A stretch of 64,000 nt of DNA from Thermochromatium tepidum ATCC 43061. GTDB taxonomy: Bacteria > Pseudomonadota > Gammaproteobacteria > Chromatiales > Chromatiaceae. The stretch covers positions 543,501-607,500 of the forward strand of contig NZ_CP039268.1 in assembly GCF_009664085.1 (NCBI RefSeq), in the 5' to 3' direction. A model generated the notes under the pieces. That model ran no database searches. It saw only the letters and a list, made by a program, of their open reading frames with translations, and was not told where the DNA came from. The translations under genes were made by a program, and so were the position numbers. Shown here in pieces: positions 18,105-25,435 of the stretch. Each line of letters starts with the position of its first letter. The first letter of the stretch is position 1.

Positions 18105-19105
18105 TGGACCACAATGTCACAAATCTGGAGCCGCCGCCTGACTGGGCCTTCCAGGTCAGGTCGGTGTCGAATATGCCCTTTGTCGCTGCCCTGGTCGGGT
18201 CCGGCTGGCTGCATCTGCTGCTGATCCTGGCTGTCGCTTTCGTGTGGCCAGATCCGGGGTCGCCGCCGCCCGAGTCAGCGATGGAAGTGACCCTGCTCAA
18301 GGAGATCGGGACCACGGCCCCGAACCCCGCCCAGGAGGCCGCTCTGGCTCAACGCGATCAGGTAGGCGAATCGCCGCTCGGCGAGGCGGCGATCCCGACC
18401 TTCGGGGACTCGTCCCAGGCGTCGGTCGAGACATCCTCACCGATGGATGGACCGGTCACGGAGTCGACGCCGCCGACCAGAGATCCAGAACACCCGACCG
18501 AGTCCCTCCCGAATGGGGCACCGCCGCACGCTGATCCCCTGGCCCGTCCGGACGCTATGGTGCTGCCACGGCGGGAGCCGCCGAGCGCGCCCGTGCTCGC
18601 CACTGAGTCAGAGGCACCTCCGCGTCCAGGGGTCGATCCCTTCACGCCGCGTCAGACATCCGTCGACACGGCCCAGATACTCGCCAGCCAGGGGCTCGAG
18701 GTCGCCCGGCTCACCTCTAACCAGACCGCCAGCGGCACCAAGCGGGCGCGACGCAAATCGATCAGCGCCAGCACGCGCGAGTTCCGCTATGCCAGCTATA
18801 TGGCCGCCTGGGCGCAGAAGGTCGAACGTATCGGTAATCTCAACTATCCGCAGGCCGCACGCGATCAGCACCTCTACGGCAGTCTCATCCTGCACGTGGC
18901 CGTGCGCGCCGATGGCAGCCTGGAGAGCATCCGCGTGGTGCGCTCATCCGGTTTTGAACTCCTCGACCAGGCCGCGATCCGCATCGTCGAGCTGGCCGCG
19001 CCCTTCTCGCCCTTCCCGCCCGACATCGCTGCCGAGACCGATGTGCTCGACATCGTGCGCACCTGGCAGTTCATGCGCGGCGATCTACTCGGCTGGGAGC
19101 GCTGA
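18101..19105 (+). CDS. TonB-family energy-transducing protein
   Basis: 334 residues. A single membrane anchor lies at about 27-47, followed by a long Pro/Ser/Thr/Glu-rich periplasmic spacer. The C-terminal TonB-like domain begins near residue 235 with LNYPQAARDQHLYGSLILHV and VRSSGFELLDQAAIRIV. Such proteins couple the proton-motive force to outer-membrane receptors together with ExbB/ExbD, neither of which is in this window. It overlaps the ApbE-like gene by four bases, so the two are translationally coupled. No TonB-dependent receptor is nearby, so its partner is unknown. Confidence 0.85.
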   Translation: MMDHNVTNLEPPPDWAFQVRSVSNMPFVAALVGSGWLHLLLILAVAFVWPDPGSPPPESAMEVTLLKEIGTTAPNPAQEAALAQRDQVGESPLGEAAIPTFGDSSQASVETSSPMDGPVTESTPPTRDPEHPTESLPNGAPPHADPLARPDAMVLPRREPPSAPVLATESEAPPRPGVDPFTPRQTSVDTAQILASQGLEVARLTSNQTASGTKRARRKSISASTREFRYASYMAAWAQKVERIGNLNYPQAARDQHLYGSLILHVAVRADGSLESIRVVRSSGFELLDQAAIRIVELAAPFSPFPPDIAAETDVLDIVRTWQFMRGDLLGWER

Positions 19106-19244
19106 ATATAGGGTCCATTGGGACAGCGGGGCAAAAGGGTCTTATGATCCTCCCATCGAACCGGGAGCGGGCGGACGCACTTAGCGTTCCGTGGATAGAT
19201 TGTCGCGCTTGCCTCATCATGAGTCGATCAGGATACTAACGCCC

Positions 19245-19808
19245 ATGCCTTTCAGTACATCCTTGACCAACCATCTCTTGATCGCGATGCCAGGTCTGCA
19301 AGACCCCAACTTCGCGCGCACGGTCACCTATATCTGTGAACACACGGAACATGGTGCCATGGGGATCGTCATCAACCGCCCACTGAACGTGACGCTCGGA
19401 GCACTCCTAGACCAGCTGGATATTGTCGCCCAGCATCCAGGCGTGGCCGAGACGCCCATCTATCAGGGCGGTCCGGTCCAGACCGACCGCGGCTTTGTCC
19501 TACACACGGCTGGCTACAGCTACGACTCCACGCTCAACATCACGCCCGACATCAGCGTCACCACCTCGCGTGACATCCTGGAGGCGATCGCCCGTGGCGA
19601 GGGACCAGATCAGGTGCTGATCGCGCTTGGCTATGCCGGATGGGGCAGCGGTCAGCTCGAACAGGAGATGAGCGCCAACGCCTGGCTCAACGGCCCGGCG
19701 AGCAACGACATCATCTTTCGCCTGGATCCGAGCGCGCGCTGGATGGCCGCCGCCCAGTTGCTCGGCGTGGATCTGAACCTGATGAGCGGCGAGGCTGGGC
19801 ACGCCTGA
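19245..19808 (+). CDS. yqgE: YqgE/AlgH family protein
   Basis: 187 residues, the usual length of the UPF0301 (YqgE/AlgH) family. Signature segments are LTNHLLIAMPGLQDPNFART, GAMGIVINRPL, YQGGPVQTDRGFVLH and ALGYAGWGSGQLEQE. The molecular function is not settled. The start at MPFSTSL is preferred because the family begins there. It lies 16 bases before ruvX, a pairing conserved across gammaproteobacteria. Confidence 0.93.
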   Translation: MPFSTSLTNHLLIAMPGLQDPNFARTVTYICEHTEHGAMGIVINRPLNVTLGALLDQLDIVAQHPGVAETPIYQGGPVQTDRGFVLHTAGYSYDSTLNITPDISVTTSRDILEAIARGEGPDQVLIALGYAGWGSGQLEQEMSANAWLNGPASNDIIFRLDPSARWMAAAQLLGVDLNLMSGEAGHA

Positions 19809-19824
19809 GAGACGCGCATCGCTC

Positions 19825-20232
19825 ATGATACTGCTCGGATTCGACTTCGGCCCGCGCAAGATCGGCGTGGCTGTGGGTCAGACGGTCACCCGTTCGGCCA
19901 CACCCCTGATCACCTTGCGCAGTCGGGGCGAGCGTCCGGACTGGATGGGCATTGCGGCCCTGATCCGCGACTGGCAGCCGAATGCCTTGGTGGTCGGCCT
20001 ACCGTTTCAGATGGACGACACCGAGGTCGCCTGGTCGCCGCGCGTATATCGCTTCGCCCGCCAGCTCGAAGGACGCTATCGCCTGCCCGTGCATCTAGTC
20101 GACGAGCGTCTGACCTCGCGCGAGGCCCATCGTCAACTTGCCGATCGCGATCGGCGCACGCCCAGGCTGGAGGACGTGGATGCGCTCGCGGCGGCCCTGA
20201 TCCTGGAAACCTGGCTCTGTGAGCACGCCTGA
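19825..20232 (+). CDS. ruvX: RuvX/YqgF RNase H-fold nuclease
   Basis: 135 residues. The RNase H-like fold is shown by [18 protein letters not shown] at the N terminus, the catalytic-region [10 protein letters not shown] and the C-terminal [15 protein letters not shown]. The family has been described as a putative Holliday junction resolvase and as a pre-16S rRNA 5'-end nuclease. It follows yqgE and its 3' end overlaps the GTG start of pyrR by 14 bases, so it belongs to the yqgE-ruvX-pyrR-pyrB-pyrC' gene string. Confidence 0.93.
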   Translation: MILLGFDFGPRKIGVAVGQTVTRSATPLITLRSRGERPDWMGIAALIRDWQPNALVVGLPFQMDDTEVAWSPRVYRFARQLEGRYRLPVHLVDERLTSREAHRQLADRDRRTPRLEDVDALAAALILETWLCEHA

Positions 20233-20752
20233 CATCTGGAAGGACGCCGCCGCCGTCGCGGCGGCCATCGACACCATGACCGAGCGCCTGCGCGAGCGTC
20301 TGAAGCGGCGCGGGATCGAGCATCCGCTCATGATCGGTATCCACACCGGCGGGGTCTGGGTCGCCGAGCGGCTGTATGCGCGGCTTGGACTGACCGAGCC
20401 CCTGGGGCATCTCGACATCTCCTTTTATCGCGATGACTTCAGCCGGATCGGCATGCATCCGCAGGTGCGCCCGTCCTATTTGCCGGTCGGGGTCGACGAC
20501 CGGCATCTGATCCTGGTCGACGACGTGCTCCAGAGCGGTCGCACCATCCGCGCGGCGCTCAACGTGTTGTTCGACTATGGGCGACCGGCCTCGGTGACAC
20601 TGGCCGTGTTGCTCGATCGCGACGGGCGCGAGCTACCGATTGCCGCCGATGTCGCCGGTTTCGCGGCCGGGTTGGGCGCCGACGAACAGATCAAGCTCAA
20701 TGGTCCCGAGCCGCTGCTGATGCTGCGTGCCAAACGGGGCGCAAGTCGTTGA
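20219..20752 (+). CDS. pyrR: PyrR pyrimidine regulator / uracil phosphoribosyltransferase
   Basis: 177 residues starting at GTG inside ruvX. The type I phosphoribosyltransferase PRPP loop is clear ([18 protein letters not shown]), as is [11 protein letters not shown]. In Bacillus PyrR is an RNA-binding attenuator with uracil PRTase activity; in Pseudomonas it is reported to regulate pyr genes differently. Its place directly before pyrB and pyrC' supports a role in pyrimidine regulation. No PyrR-type attenuator is evident in the 46 bases before pyrB. Confidence 0.92.
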   Translation: MSTPDIWKDAAAVAAAIDTMTERLRERLKRRGIEHPLMIGIHTGGVWVAERLYARLGLTEPLGHLDISFYRDDFSRIGMHPQVRPSYLPVGVDDRHLILVDDVLQSGRTIRAALNVLFDYGRPASVTLAVLLDRDGRELPIAADVAGFAAGLGADEQIKLNGPEPLLMLRAKRGASR

Positions 20753-20763
20753 ATCAGGGCGAC

Positions 20764-20802
20764 ATGACCTGGCTCCGCCCCTACCCGCATTCGACACCAT
20801 GA
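20764..20802 (+). promoter_or_regulatory. Possible 12-codon coupling mini-ORF ahead of pyrB
   Basis: An ATG preceded by AGGG opens a 12-codon frame ([12 protein letters not shown]) whose TGA overlaps the pyrB start as ATGA. The 20 bases before the pyrB ATG are pyrimidine-rich and contain no recognisable ribosome-binding site. The mini-ORF could therefore feed ribosomes to pyrB by termination-reinitiation. This is inference from layout only; it could be chance. Confidence 0.3.
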
Positions 20803-21797
20803 CGACGCCCAATCCCCAGCTCGACGCCCAAGGCCGGCTCAGGCACTTCCTCACCATCGACGGGCTGAGCCGTGAACTCTTGATCGAGATCCTCGATCAG
20901 GCCGAGGGCTTTCTCGGTGTATCCCAGCAGACGGTCAAGAAGGTACCACTGTGTCGCGGCAAGGTCGTGGCCAATCTGTTCTTCGAGACCAGCACCCGCA
21001 CCCGTACCACCTTCGAGCTCGCGGCCAAGCGCCTCTCGGCCGATGTGCTCAATCTCAACATCTCGACCTCGGCCACGGCCAAGGGCGAGACCCTGCTCGA
21101 CACGCTGCGCAACCTGGAGGCCATGCATGTGGACATGTTCGTGGTGCGCCACGCCGAAAGCGGCGCCGCCCATTTCATGGCCGCCCATGCCGCCCCACAT
21201 GTGAGCATCATCAATGCCGGCGATGGGCGTCATTCCCACCCGACCCAGGCCATGCTCGACATGCTTACCATCCGCCGCCACAAGCTGGATTTCAGCCGGC
21301 TGCGCGTGGCCATCGTCGGCGACATCCTGCACTCGCGCGTAGCGCGCTCGCAGATGATCGCGCTCAAGACGCTCGGGGTGCCCGATGTCCGGGTCATCGC
21401 CCCACGCACCCTGCTCCCGGCGCGGGTCGAGGAGGCCTTCGGGGTTAGTGCCTATCATGATCTGAGCGAGGGGATCCGCGATGCCGATGTGGTCATTATG
21501 CTGCGTCTCCAGCGCGAACGCATGAACAGTGCGCTCCTGCCGAGCGAGCACGAATACTTCCAGCTCTTCGGGCTGACCGAGGAACGGCTCGCGACCGCGC
21601 GCCCGGATGCCATCGTCATGCACCCGGGCCCGATCAATCGCGGGGTCGAGATGGACTCGCAGGTCGCCGACGGGCGCCGTTCGGTGATCCTGGAGCAGGT
21701 AACGAACGGGATCGCGGTGCGCATGGCCGTGATGTCCATGTGTCTCGGCAATCAGCATCTCGGGCGCCAGGGTCAGGAGGAGACGGGCCATGCTTAA
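20799..21797 (+). CDS. pyrB: Aspartate carbamoyltransferase catalytic chain
   Basis: 332 residues. It transfers the carbamoyl group of carbamoyl phosphate to aspartate in pyrimidine synthesis. The carbamoyl-phosphate motif [35 protein letters not shown] and [12 protein letters not shown] are intact. The N terminus ([20 protein letters not shown]) matches the class A enzymes of Pseudomonas, whose PyrB needs an inactive dihydroorotase-like partner; the next gene encodes such a protein and overlaps by eight bases. The start follows family alignment, although no Shine-Dalgarno sequence precedes it. A GTG at 20727 would overlap pyrR and is rejected. Confidence 0.96.
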   Translation: MTTPNPQLDAQGRLRHFLTIDGLSRELLIEILDQAEGFLGVSQQTVKKVPLCRGKVVANLFFETSTRTRTTFELAAKRLSADVLNLNISTSATAKGETLLDTLRNLEAMHVDMFVVRHAESGAAHFMAAHAAPHVSIINAGDGRHSHPTQAMLDMLTIRRHKLDFSRLRVAIVGDILHSRVARSQMIALKTLGVPDVRVIAPRTLLPARVEEAFGVSAYHDLSEGIRDADVVIMLRLQRERMNSALLPSEHEYFQLFGLTEERLATARPDAIVMHPGPINRGVEMDSQVADGRRSVILEQVTNGIAVRMAVMSMCLGNQHLGRQGQEETGHA

Positions 21798-23079
21798 CGC
21801 CCCCCGTCTGAGCATCCGTCACGGACGGCTCATCGATCCGGCCAGTGGTCACGATGCCGTGACCGACCTCCACCTCGCCGAGGGTCGGGTGCTGGCCATT
21901 GGCGCTGCGCCCAGCGGGTTCCAACCCGATCGCATCTTGGATGCGCGTGGTCAGGTGGTCTGTCCGGGGTTCGTCGATCTCTGCGCGCGGGTGCGCGAAC
22001 CCGGCCTCGAACAGAAGGCGACCATCGCCAGCGAGGGGCGCGCGGCGGCGGCCTCAGGCGTCACCACACTCTGCTGTCCGCCCGACACCCGTCCGGTCAT
22101 CGACACCCCGGCGGTGGCGCGGCTGATCCATCAGATCTCCAAGCGTCATGGCCTGACCCGGGTGCTGCCGATCGGGGCCATGACCCAGGGGCTGGAGGGC
22201 CAGTCCATCACCGAGATGGCCGCGCTCAAGCTCGCCGGTTGTCCGGCGCTCGGCCAGGCCGATCGCCCGATCCGCGACACCCAGGTCCAACGTCGCGCGC
22301 TCGAATACGCCGCAACCTTTGGGCTGACCCTCTTCTTGCTGCCGCTCGATCCCGAACTGAGCGCGGGCGGGTGCGCCCACGAGGGCGTCGTCAGCACCCG
22401 GCTTGGGTTGCCCGGCATCCCCGAGGCCGCCGAGACCGTGGCCGTGGCGCGCGATCTGGCGCTGGCCGAGCAGACCGGGGCGCGGATCCATTTCCAGGGG
22501 ATGTCCACGGCGCGCGGGGTCGAGATGCTGGCCGAGGCGCGCGCACGCGGGGTGCGCGCCAGCGGCGATGTGGCAATCCATCAGCTCTTTCTGACCGAGC
22601 ATGACCTGGCGTATTTTGACGCCAACTGTCACCTCATCCCGCCGCTGCGCACGCTGGACGATCGCGAGGCGTTGCGCGCGGCCCTGGCCAAAGGCATCCT
22701 GACGGCCATCTGCTCGGACCATCAGCCGCACGACCCGGATGCCAAGCTCGGTCCCTTCCCCGAGACCGCACCCGGTCTCTCGGCCCTGGAGACCGTGCTG
22801 CCGCTGGCACTGCGGCTGGTCGAGGAGGGCGTGCTCGATCTCATGGGGGTGATCGAGCGTCTAACGGTCGGACCCGCCGCGATCCTGGAACGCGAGGATC
22901 TGGGTCGGATCACACCCGGCGGCAAGGCGGACATCTGTGTCTTCGATCCAGACGCCGTCTGGACCGCCACGCCCGCGACCTGGTTCAGTCAGGGACGCAA
23001 CACGCCCTTCATGGGGCGCGATCTGCGCGGACGGGTGAGCTGGACACTGCTCGGGGGGCGGATCGTCTTCGAACGCTGA
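21790..23079 (+). CDS. pyrC': Dihydroorotase-like PyrC' (inactive ATCase partner)
   Basis: 429 residues with an amidohydrolase fold. The metal-binding HxH of true dihydroorotases, normally in a DxHxHLREPG context, is replaced here by [10 protein letters not shown], and no HAED-like metal site is seen in the middle. [20 protein letters not shown] near the C-terminal third keeps the family outline. This matches the pseudo-dihydroorotase (PyrC'/PyrX) that assembles with PyrB into a dodecameric ATCase in Pseudomonas. The eight-base overlap with pyrB supports stoichiometric production. Dihydroorotase activity must come from another gene outside the window. Confidence 0.9.
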   Translation: MLNAPRLSIRHGRLIDPASGHDAVTDLHLAEGRVLAIGAAPSGFQPDRILDARGQVVCPGFVDLCARVREPGLEQKATIASEGRAAAASGVTTLCCPPDTRPVIDTPAVARLIHQISKRHGLTRVLPIGAMTQGLEGQSITEMAALKLAGCPALGQADRPIRDTQVQRRALEYAATFGLTLFLLPLDPELSAGGCAHEGVVSTRLGLPGIPEAAETVAVARDLALAEQTGARIHFQGMSTARGVEMLAEARARGVRASGDVAIHQLFLTEHDLAYFDANCHLIPPLRTLDDREALRAALAKGILTAICSDHQPHDPDAKLGPFPETAPGLSALETVLPLALRLVEEGVLDLMGVIERLTVGPAAILEREDLGRITPGGKADICVFDPDAVWTATPATWFSQGRNTPFMGRDLRGRVSWTLLGGRIVFER

Positions 23080-23087
23080 GCATGCAG

Positions 23088-23113
23088 AAGGGGCGGGTTC
23101 AGAACCCGCCCTT
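23088..23113. repeat. Palindromic hairpin after pyrC'
   Basis: GGGCGGGTTC (23091-23100) and GAACCCGCCC (23102-23111) form a perfect inverted repeat around a single A, extending by a further wobble and an A-T pair. No U-tract follows on the plus strand. It may be a stem-loop that ends or stabilises the pyr transcript, or a dispersed palindromic repeat. Confidence 0.6.
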
Positions 23114-23148
23114 ACCAACCCACCCCTACGAGGTCAGACTGAAGTGAC

Positions 23149-23697
23149 ATGGGCAAGAGCGAGCACAACCTGATCTGGATCGATTTGGAGATGACCGGGC
23201 TGGATCCCGAGTGCGACCGGATCCTGGAGATCGCGACCCTGATCACCGACAGCCAGCTCGAGGTAGTGGCCGAGGGACCAGTGATCGCGATCCATCAAGA
23301 CGAATCGATCCTGGCCGGGCTGGACGACTGGAATCGCGAGCATCACGGTGCCTCCGGTCTGTTGGAGCGCGTTCACCTCAGCCACTACAGTGTCGGCGAC
23401 GCCGAGACCGCGACCCTCGACTTCGTCGCCCGCTACGTCCCGGCTGGGGTCTCGCCGCTGTGCGGCAACAGCATCTGTCAGGATCGCCGCTTCCTGGCGC
23501 GCTGGATGCCGCGTCTGGAGGCCTATTGTCATTATCGCAACCTAGACGTGAGCACGCTCAAGATCCTGGCCCAGCGCTGGGCGCCCCGGGTGTTAGATGG
23601 CTTCAAGAAGAAATCGCGCCATCTGGCGCTCGAGGACATCCGTGAGTCAATCGGTGAACTGCGTCACTATCGTGCCCACTTTCTCAGGCTCGACTGA
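23149..23697 (+). CDS. orn: Oligoribonuclease
   Basis: 182 residues, the standard length. DEDDh 3'-5' exoribonuclease that degrades very short RNAs and pGpG in the cytoplasm. [20 protein letters not shown] holds the first acidic pair, [15 protein letters not shown] the next Asp, and the [18 protein letters not shown] segment the C-terminal His-Asp. It is essential in many gammaproteobacteria. Its 3' end overlaps the convergent lnt gene by 31 bases. Confidence 0.97.
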   Translation: MGKSEHNLIWIDLEMTGLDPECDRILEIATLITDSQLEVVAEGPVIAIHQDESILAGLDDWNREHHGASGLLERVHLSHYSVGDAETATLDFVARYVPAGVSPLCGNSICQDRRFLARWMPRLEAYCHYRNLDVSTLKILAQRWAPRVLDGFKKKSRHLALEDIRESIGELRHYRAHFLRLD

Positions 23698-25211
23698 ATC
23701 CAGCGCCAGCCACCCAGCAGCGTCAGAACCAAGGCCAACCCAACCGTCGGTGCATGACCGAACCGGCTGAAGGGCGTGACACCTTGGCGCGGCTGGATCT
23801 CGGCTGTGACCGCGCCGCGCACAAAGGCGGGCAGGGTGTCGATCGGGCGCCCGCGGTGGTCGATGATGGCCGAGATCCCTGTATTGGTCGCGCGCAGCAG
23901 CGCGCGCCCGGTCTCCAGCGCCCGCATCCGCGCGATCTCCAGATGCTGCGGCAGGGCGAGCGAGTCGCCGAACCAGGCGTCGTTGCTGACATTGATCAGA
24001 TAGTCCGCCTCGGGCAACGCCTGGATCAGCTCGGCGGGGAAGGCGTCCTCATAACAGATAGAGACCCCAACCCGGTGCGCGCCGACGTTCAGCAGCGGCC
24101 GGCGCGACTCGCCTGGGGTGAAATCGGACATCGGGACGGCGAACAGATCCACCAGGGGTCCGAGCCAAGATTTGAAAGGCAGAAACTCGCCGAATGGGAC
24201 CAGATGGCGCTTGGCATAGAGATCCTCGCGGCTCCCGATCGCGAGCAACCCGTTGAAATAGCGTCCGCTCTCAAGATCCATCACCGGCAGCCCGAGCACG
24301 ATCTCGGTACCCTCGATGCGTGCACGCTCGGCAAGCGGCTCGATCAGGGGGGATCGAATCTGGTGCAGGAAGTCGGGTAGGGCGGTCTCGGGCCAGAGGA
24401 TCAGATCCGAGTCCAGATGCTCCAGGGTCAGATCGACATAGGTCTCGGCGATCATCAGACGCGCCTCGGGATCCCACTTGATCGCCTGCGGGATATTGGC
24501 CTGGATCAGGGTGGCGCGCAGCGGCGGGCCTGAAGGCTGGGTCCAATCGACGGCCTTGAGACCGGCCCCACAGACCCAGAGCCCGGCCAGCGCGAGCGCA
24601 GCGCCGATCCGCTTGCCTCCCCGCCAGCGGATCGCGCACCACAGCAGTCCGCCCGAGAGTGCGACCAGCAGGCTGACCCCATGCACACCCAGGATTGGCG
24701 CATAGCCGGCCAGGGGGCCTTCGATCTGACCATAGCCCAGACTGAGCCAGGGAAAACCTGTGAGCAGCCAGCCACGCAACCACTCGAACAGGACCAGGCT
24801 GCCGGGGAACAACAGCAGTGGACCGAGCCAGCTTGGATCTGGGTCCAGACGGCGTACCAGCCAGGCGGTTAGGCCGTAATAGAGCGCCATGAGCGCGATG
24901 AACAGGGCCGTGAGCAGATGGGCGAGCCAGGCGTCCAGGTTGCCGAACTGGTCGAGACTGATCCGGATCCAGAACACGCCGAAGCCGAACAGTCCCACGC
25001 CGAACAGCCAGCCGTGCTGGAAGGCGACCCTTGGGCTTGACCCCGTGAGCGACTGATAGAGCGCCGCGATGGCGAGCACGGCGAGCGGAAACAGCGAGAA
25101 GGGCGCAAAACTGAGGACAGTCAGCGCACCCGCGCCGAGTGCAAGCAGCGCTTGCTGGGTTGCAAGGCGCGCAAGATCCAGCTTGAGCAGAGAAACCATT
25201 GGGATCGCCAT
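23667..25211 (-). CDS. lnt: Apolipoprotein N-acyltransferase
   Basis: 514 residues. Inner-membrane enzyme that adds the third acyl chain to bacterial lipoproteins. About six N-terminal membrane segments precede a periplasmic nitrilase-like domain whose catalytic triad is visible: Glu275 ([10 protein letters not shown]), Lys334 ([15 protein letters not shown]) and Cys386 (SICYED). A final membrane segment closes the protein. It is the only gene between orn and tRNA-Met. In many proteobacteria it sits next to corC/ybeX; that gene is not here. Confidence 0.96.
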   Translation of the reverse strand: MAIPMVSLLKLDLARLATQQALLALGAGALTVLSFAPFSLFPLAVLAIAALYQSLTGSSPRVAFQHGWLFGVGLFGFGVFWIRISLDQFGNLDAWLAHLLTALFIALMALYYGLTAWLVRRLDPDPSWLGPLLLFPGSLVLFEWLRGWLLTGFPWLSLGYGQIEGPLAGYAPILGVHGVSLLVALSGGLLWCAIRWRGGKRIGAALALAGLWVCGAGLKAVDWTQPSGPPLRATLIQANIPQAIKWDPEARLMIAETYVDLTLEHLDSDLILWPETALPDFLHQIRSPLIEPLAERARIEGTEIVLGLPVMDLESGRYFNGLLAIGSREDLYAKRHLVPFGEFLPFKSWLGPLVDLFAVPMSDFTPGESRRPLLNVGAHRVGVSICYEDAFPAELIQALPEADYLINVSNDAWFGDSLALPQHLEIARMRALETGRALLRATNTGISAIIDHRGRPIDTLPAFVRGAVTAEIQPRQGVTPFSRFGHAPTVGLALVLTLLGGWRWIQSSLRKWAR

Positions 25212-25230
25212 CGGACGGATTTGGAGGCGC

Positions 25231-25247
25231 CGTTTCTATAAGAAACG
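25231..25247. promoter_or_regulatory. Inverted repeat upstream of lnt
   Basis: CGTTTCT and AGAAACG form a 7-bp perfect inverted repeat around ATA, about 20 bases before the lnt start. The A/T-rich centre stands out from the G+C-rich surroundings. It may be an operator or a leader stem-loop; no matching regulator is known to me. Confidence 0.3.
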
Positions 25248-25262
25248 CGTCCGAGGGTCAAA

Positions 25263-25304
25263 CGAAAGAGCCGATTTCAACAAGCGTTGAAATCGGCTCT
25301 TTCG
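25263..25304 (-). terminator. Long perfect hairpin downstream of tRNA-Met
   Basis: A 19-bp perfect stem (CGAAAGAGCCGATTTCAAC, 25263-25281, and its complement 25286-25304) closes a four-base loop. On the minus strand it begins 15 bases after the tRNA 3' end and is followed by TTT. It probably terminates tRNA-Met transcription. The stem is unusually long and could also work in the other direction. Confidence 0.6.
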
Positions 25305-25319
25305 TGAGGCAGTGGATGG

Positions 25320-25396
25320 TGGTGGCTATGCCCTGACTCGAACAGGGGACCCTCGCATTATGAGTGCGATGCTCTAACCGACTGAGCTACATAGCC
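25320..25396 (-). tRNA. tRNA-Met (CAT), elongator
   Basis: 77 bases with the genomically encoded CCA end. On the minus strand it begins GGCTATGTAGCTCAG, has the anticodon loop CTCATAA (anticodon CAT) and ends with a T-arm containing GTTCGAGTC. Acceptor stem pairs GGCTATG with CATAGCC. It closely resembles the E. coli elongator tRNA-Met, not the initiator. A tRNA-Ile2 with modified CAT is less likely from the D-arm and acceptor sequence. Confidence 0.93.
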
Positions 25397-25435
25397 AGAT
25401 TGAGCCGCTTATTCTAGCAATTACAGTCGCGTTCG

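Noticed and set aside
20781-21815. A 344-codon open frame opposite pyrB
   Set aside because: The plus strand encodes a complete aspartate carbamoyltransferase; the antisense product is His/Gly/Glu-rich and unlike any protein family.
25320-25396. tRNA-Ile2 with a CAT anticodon
   Set aside because: Acceptor, D-arm and anticodon stem follow elongator tRNA-Met; tRNA-Ile2 would show different acceptor and anticodon-stem bases.
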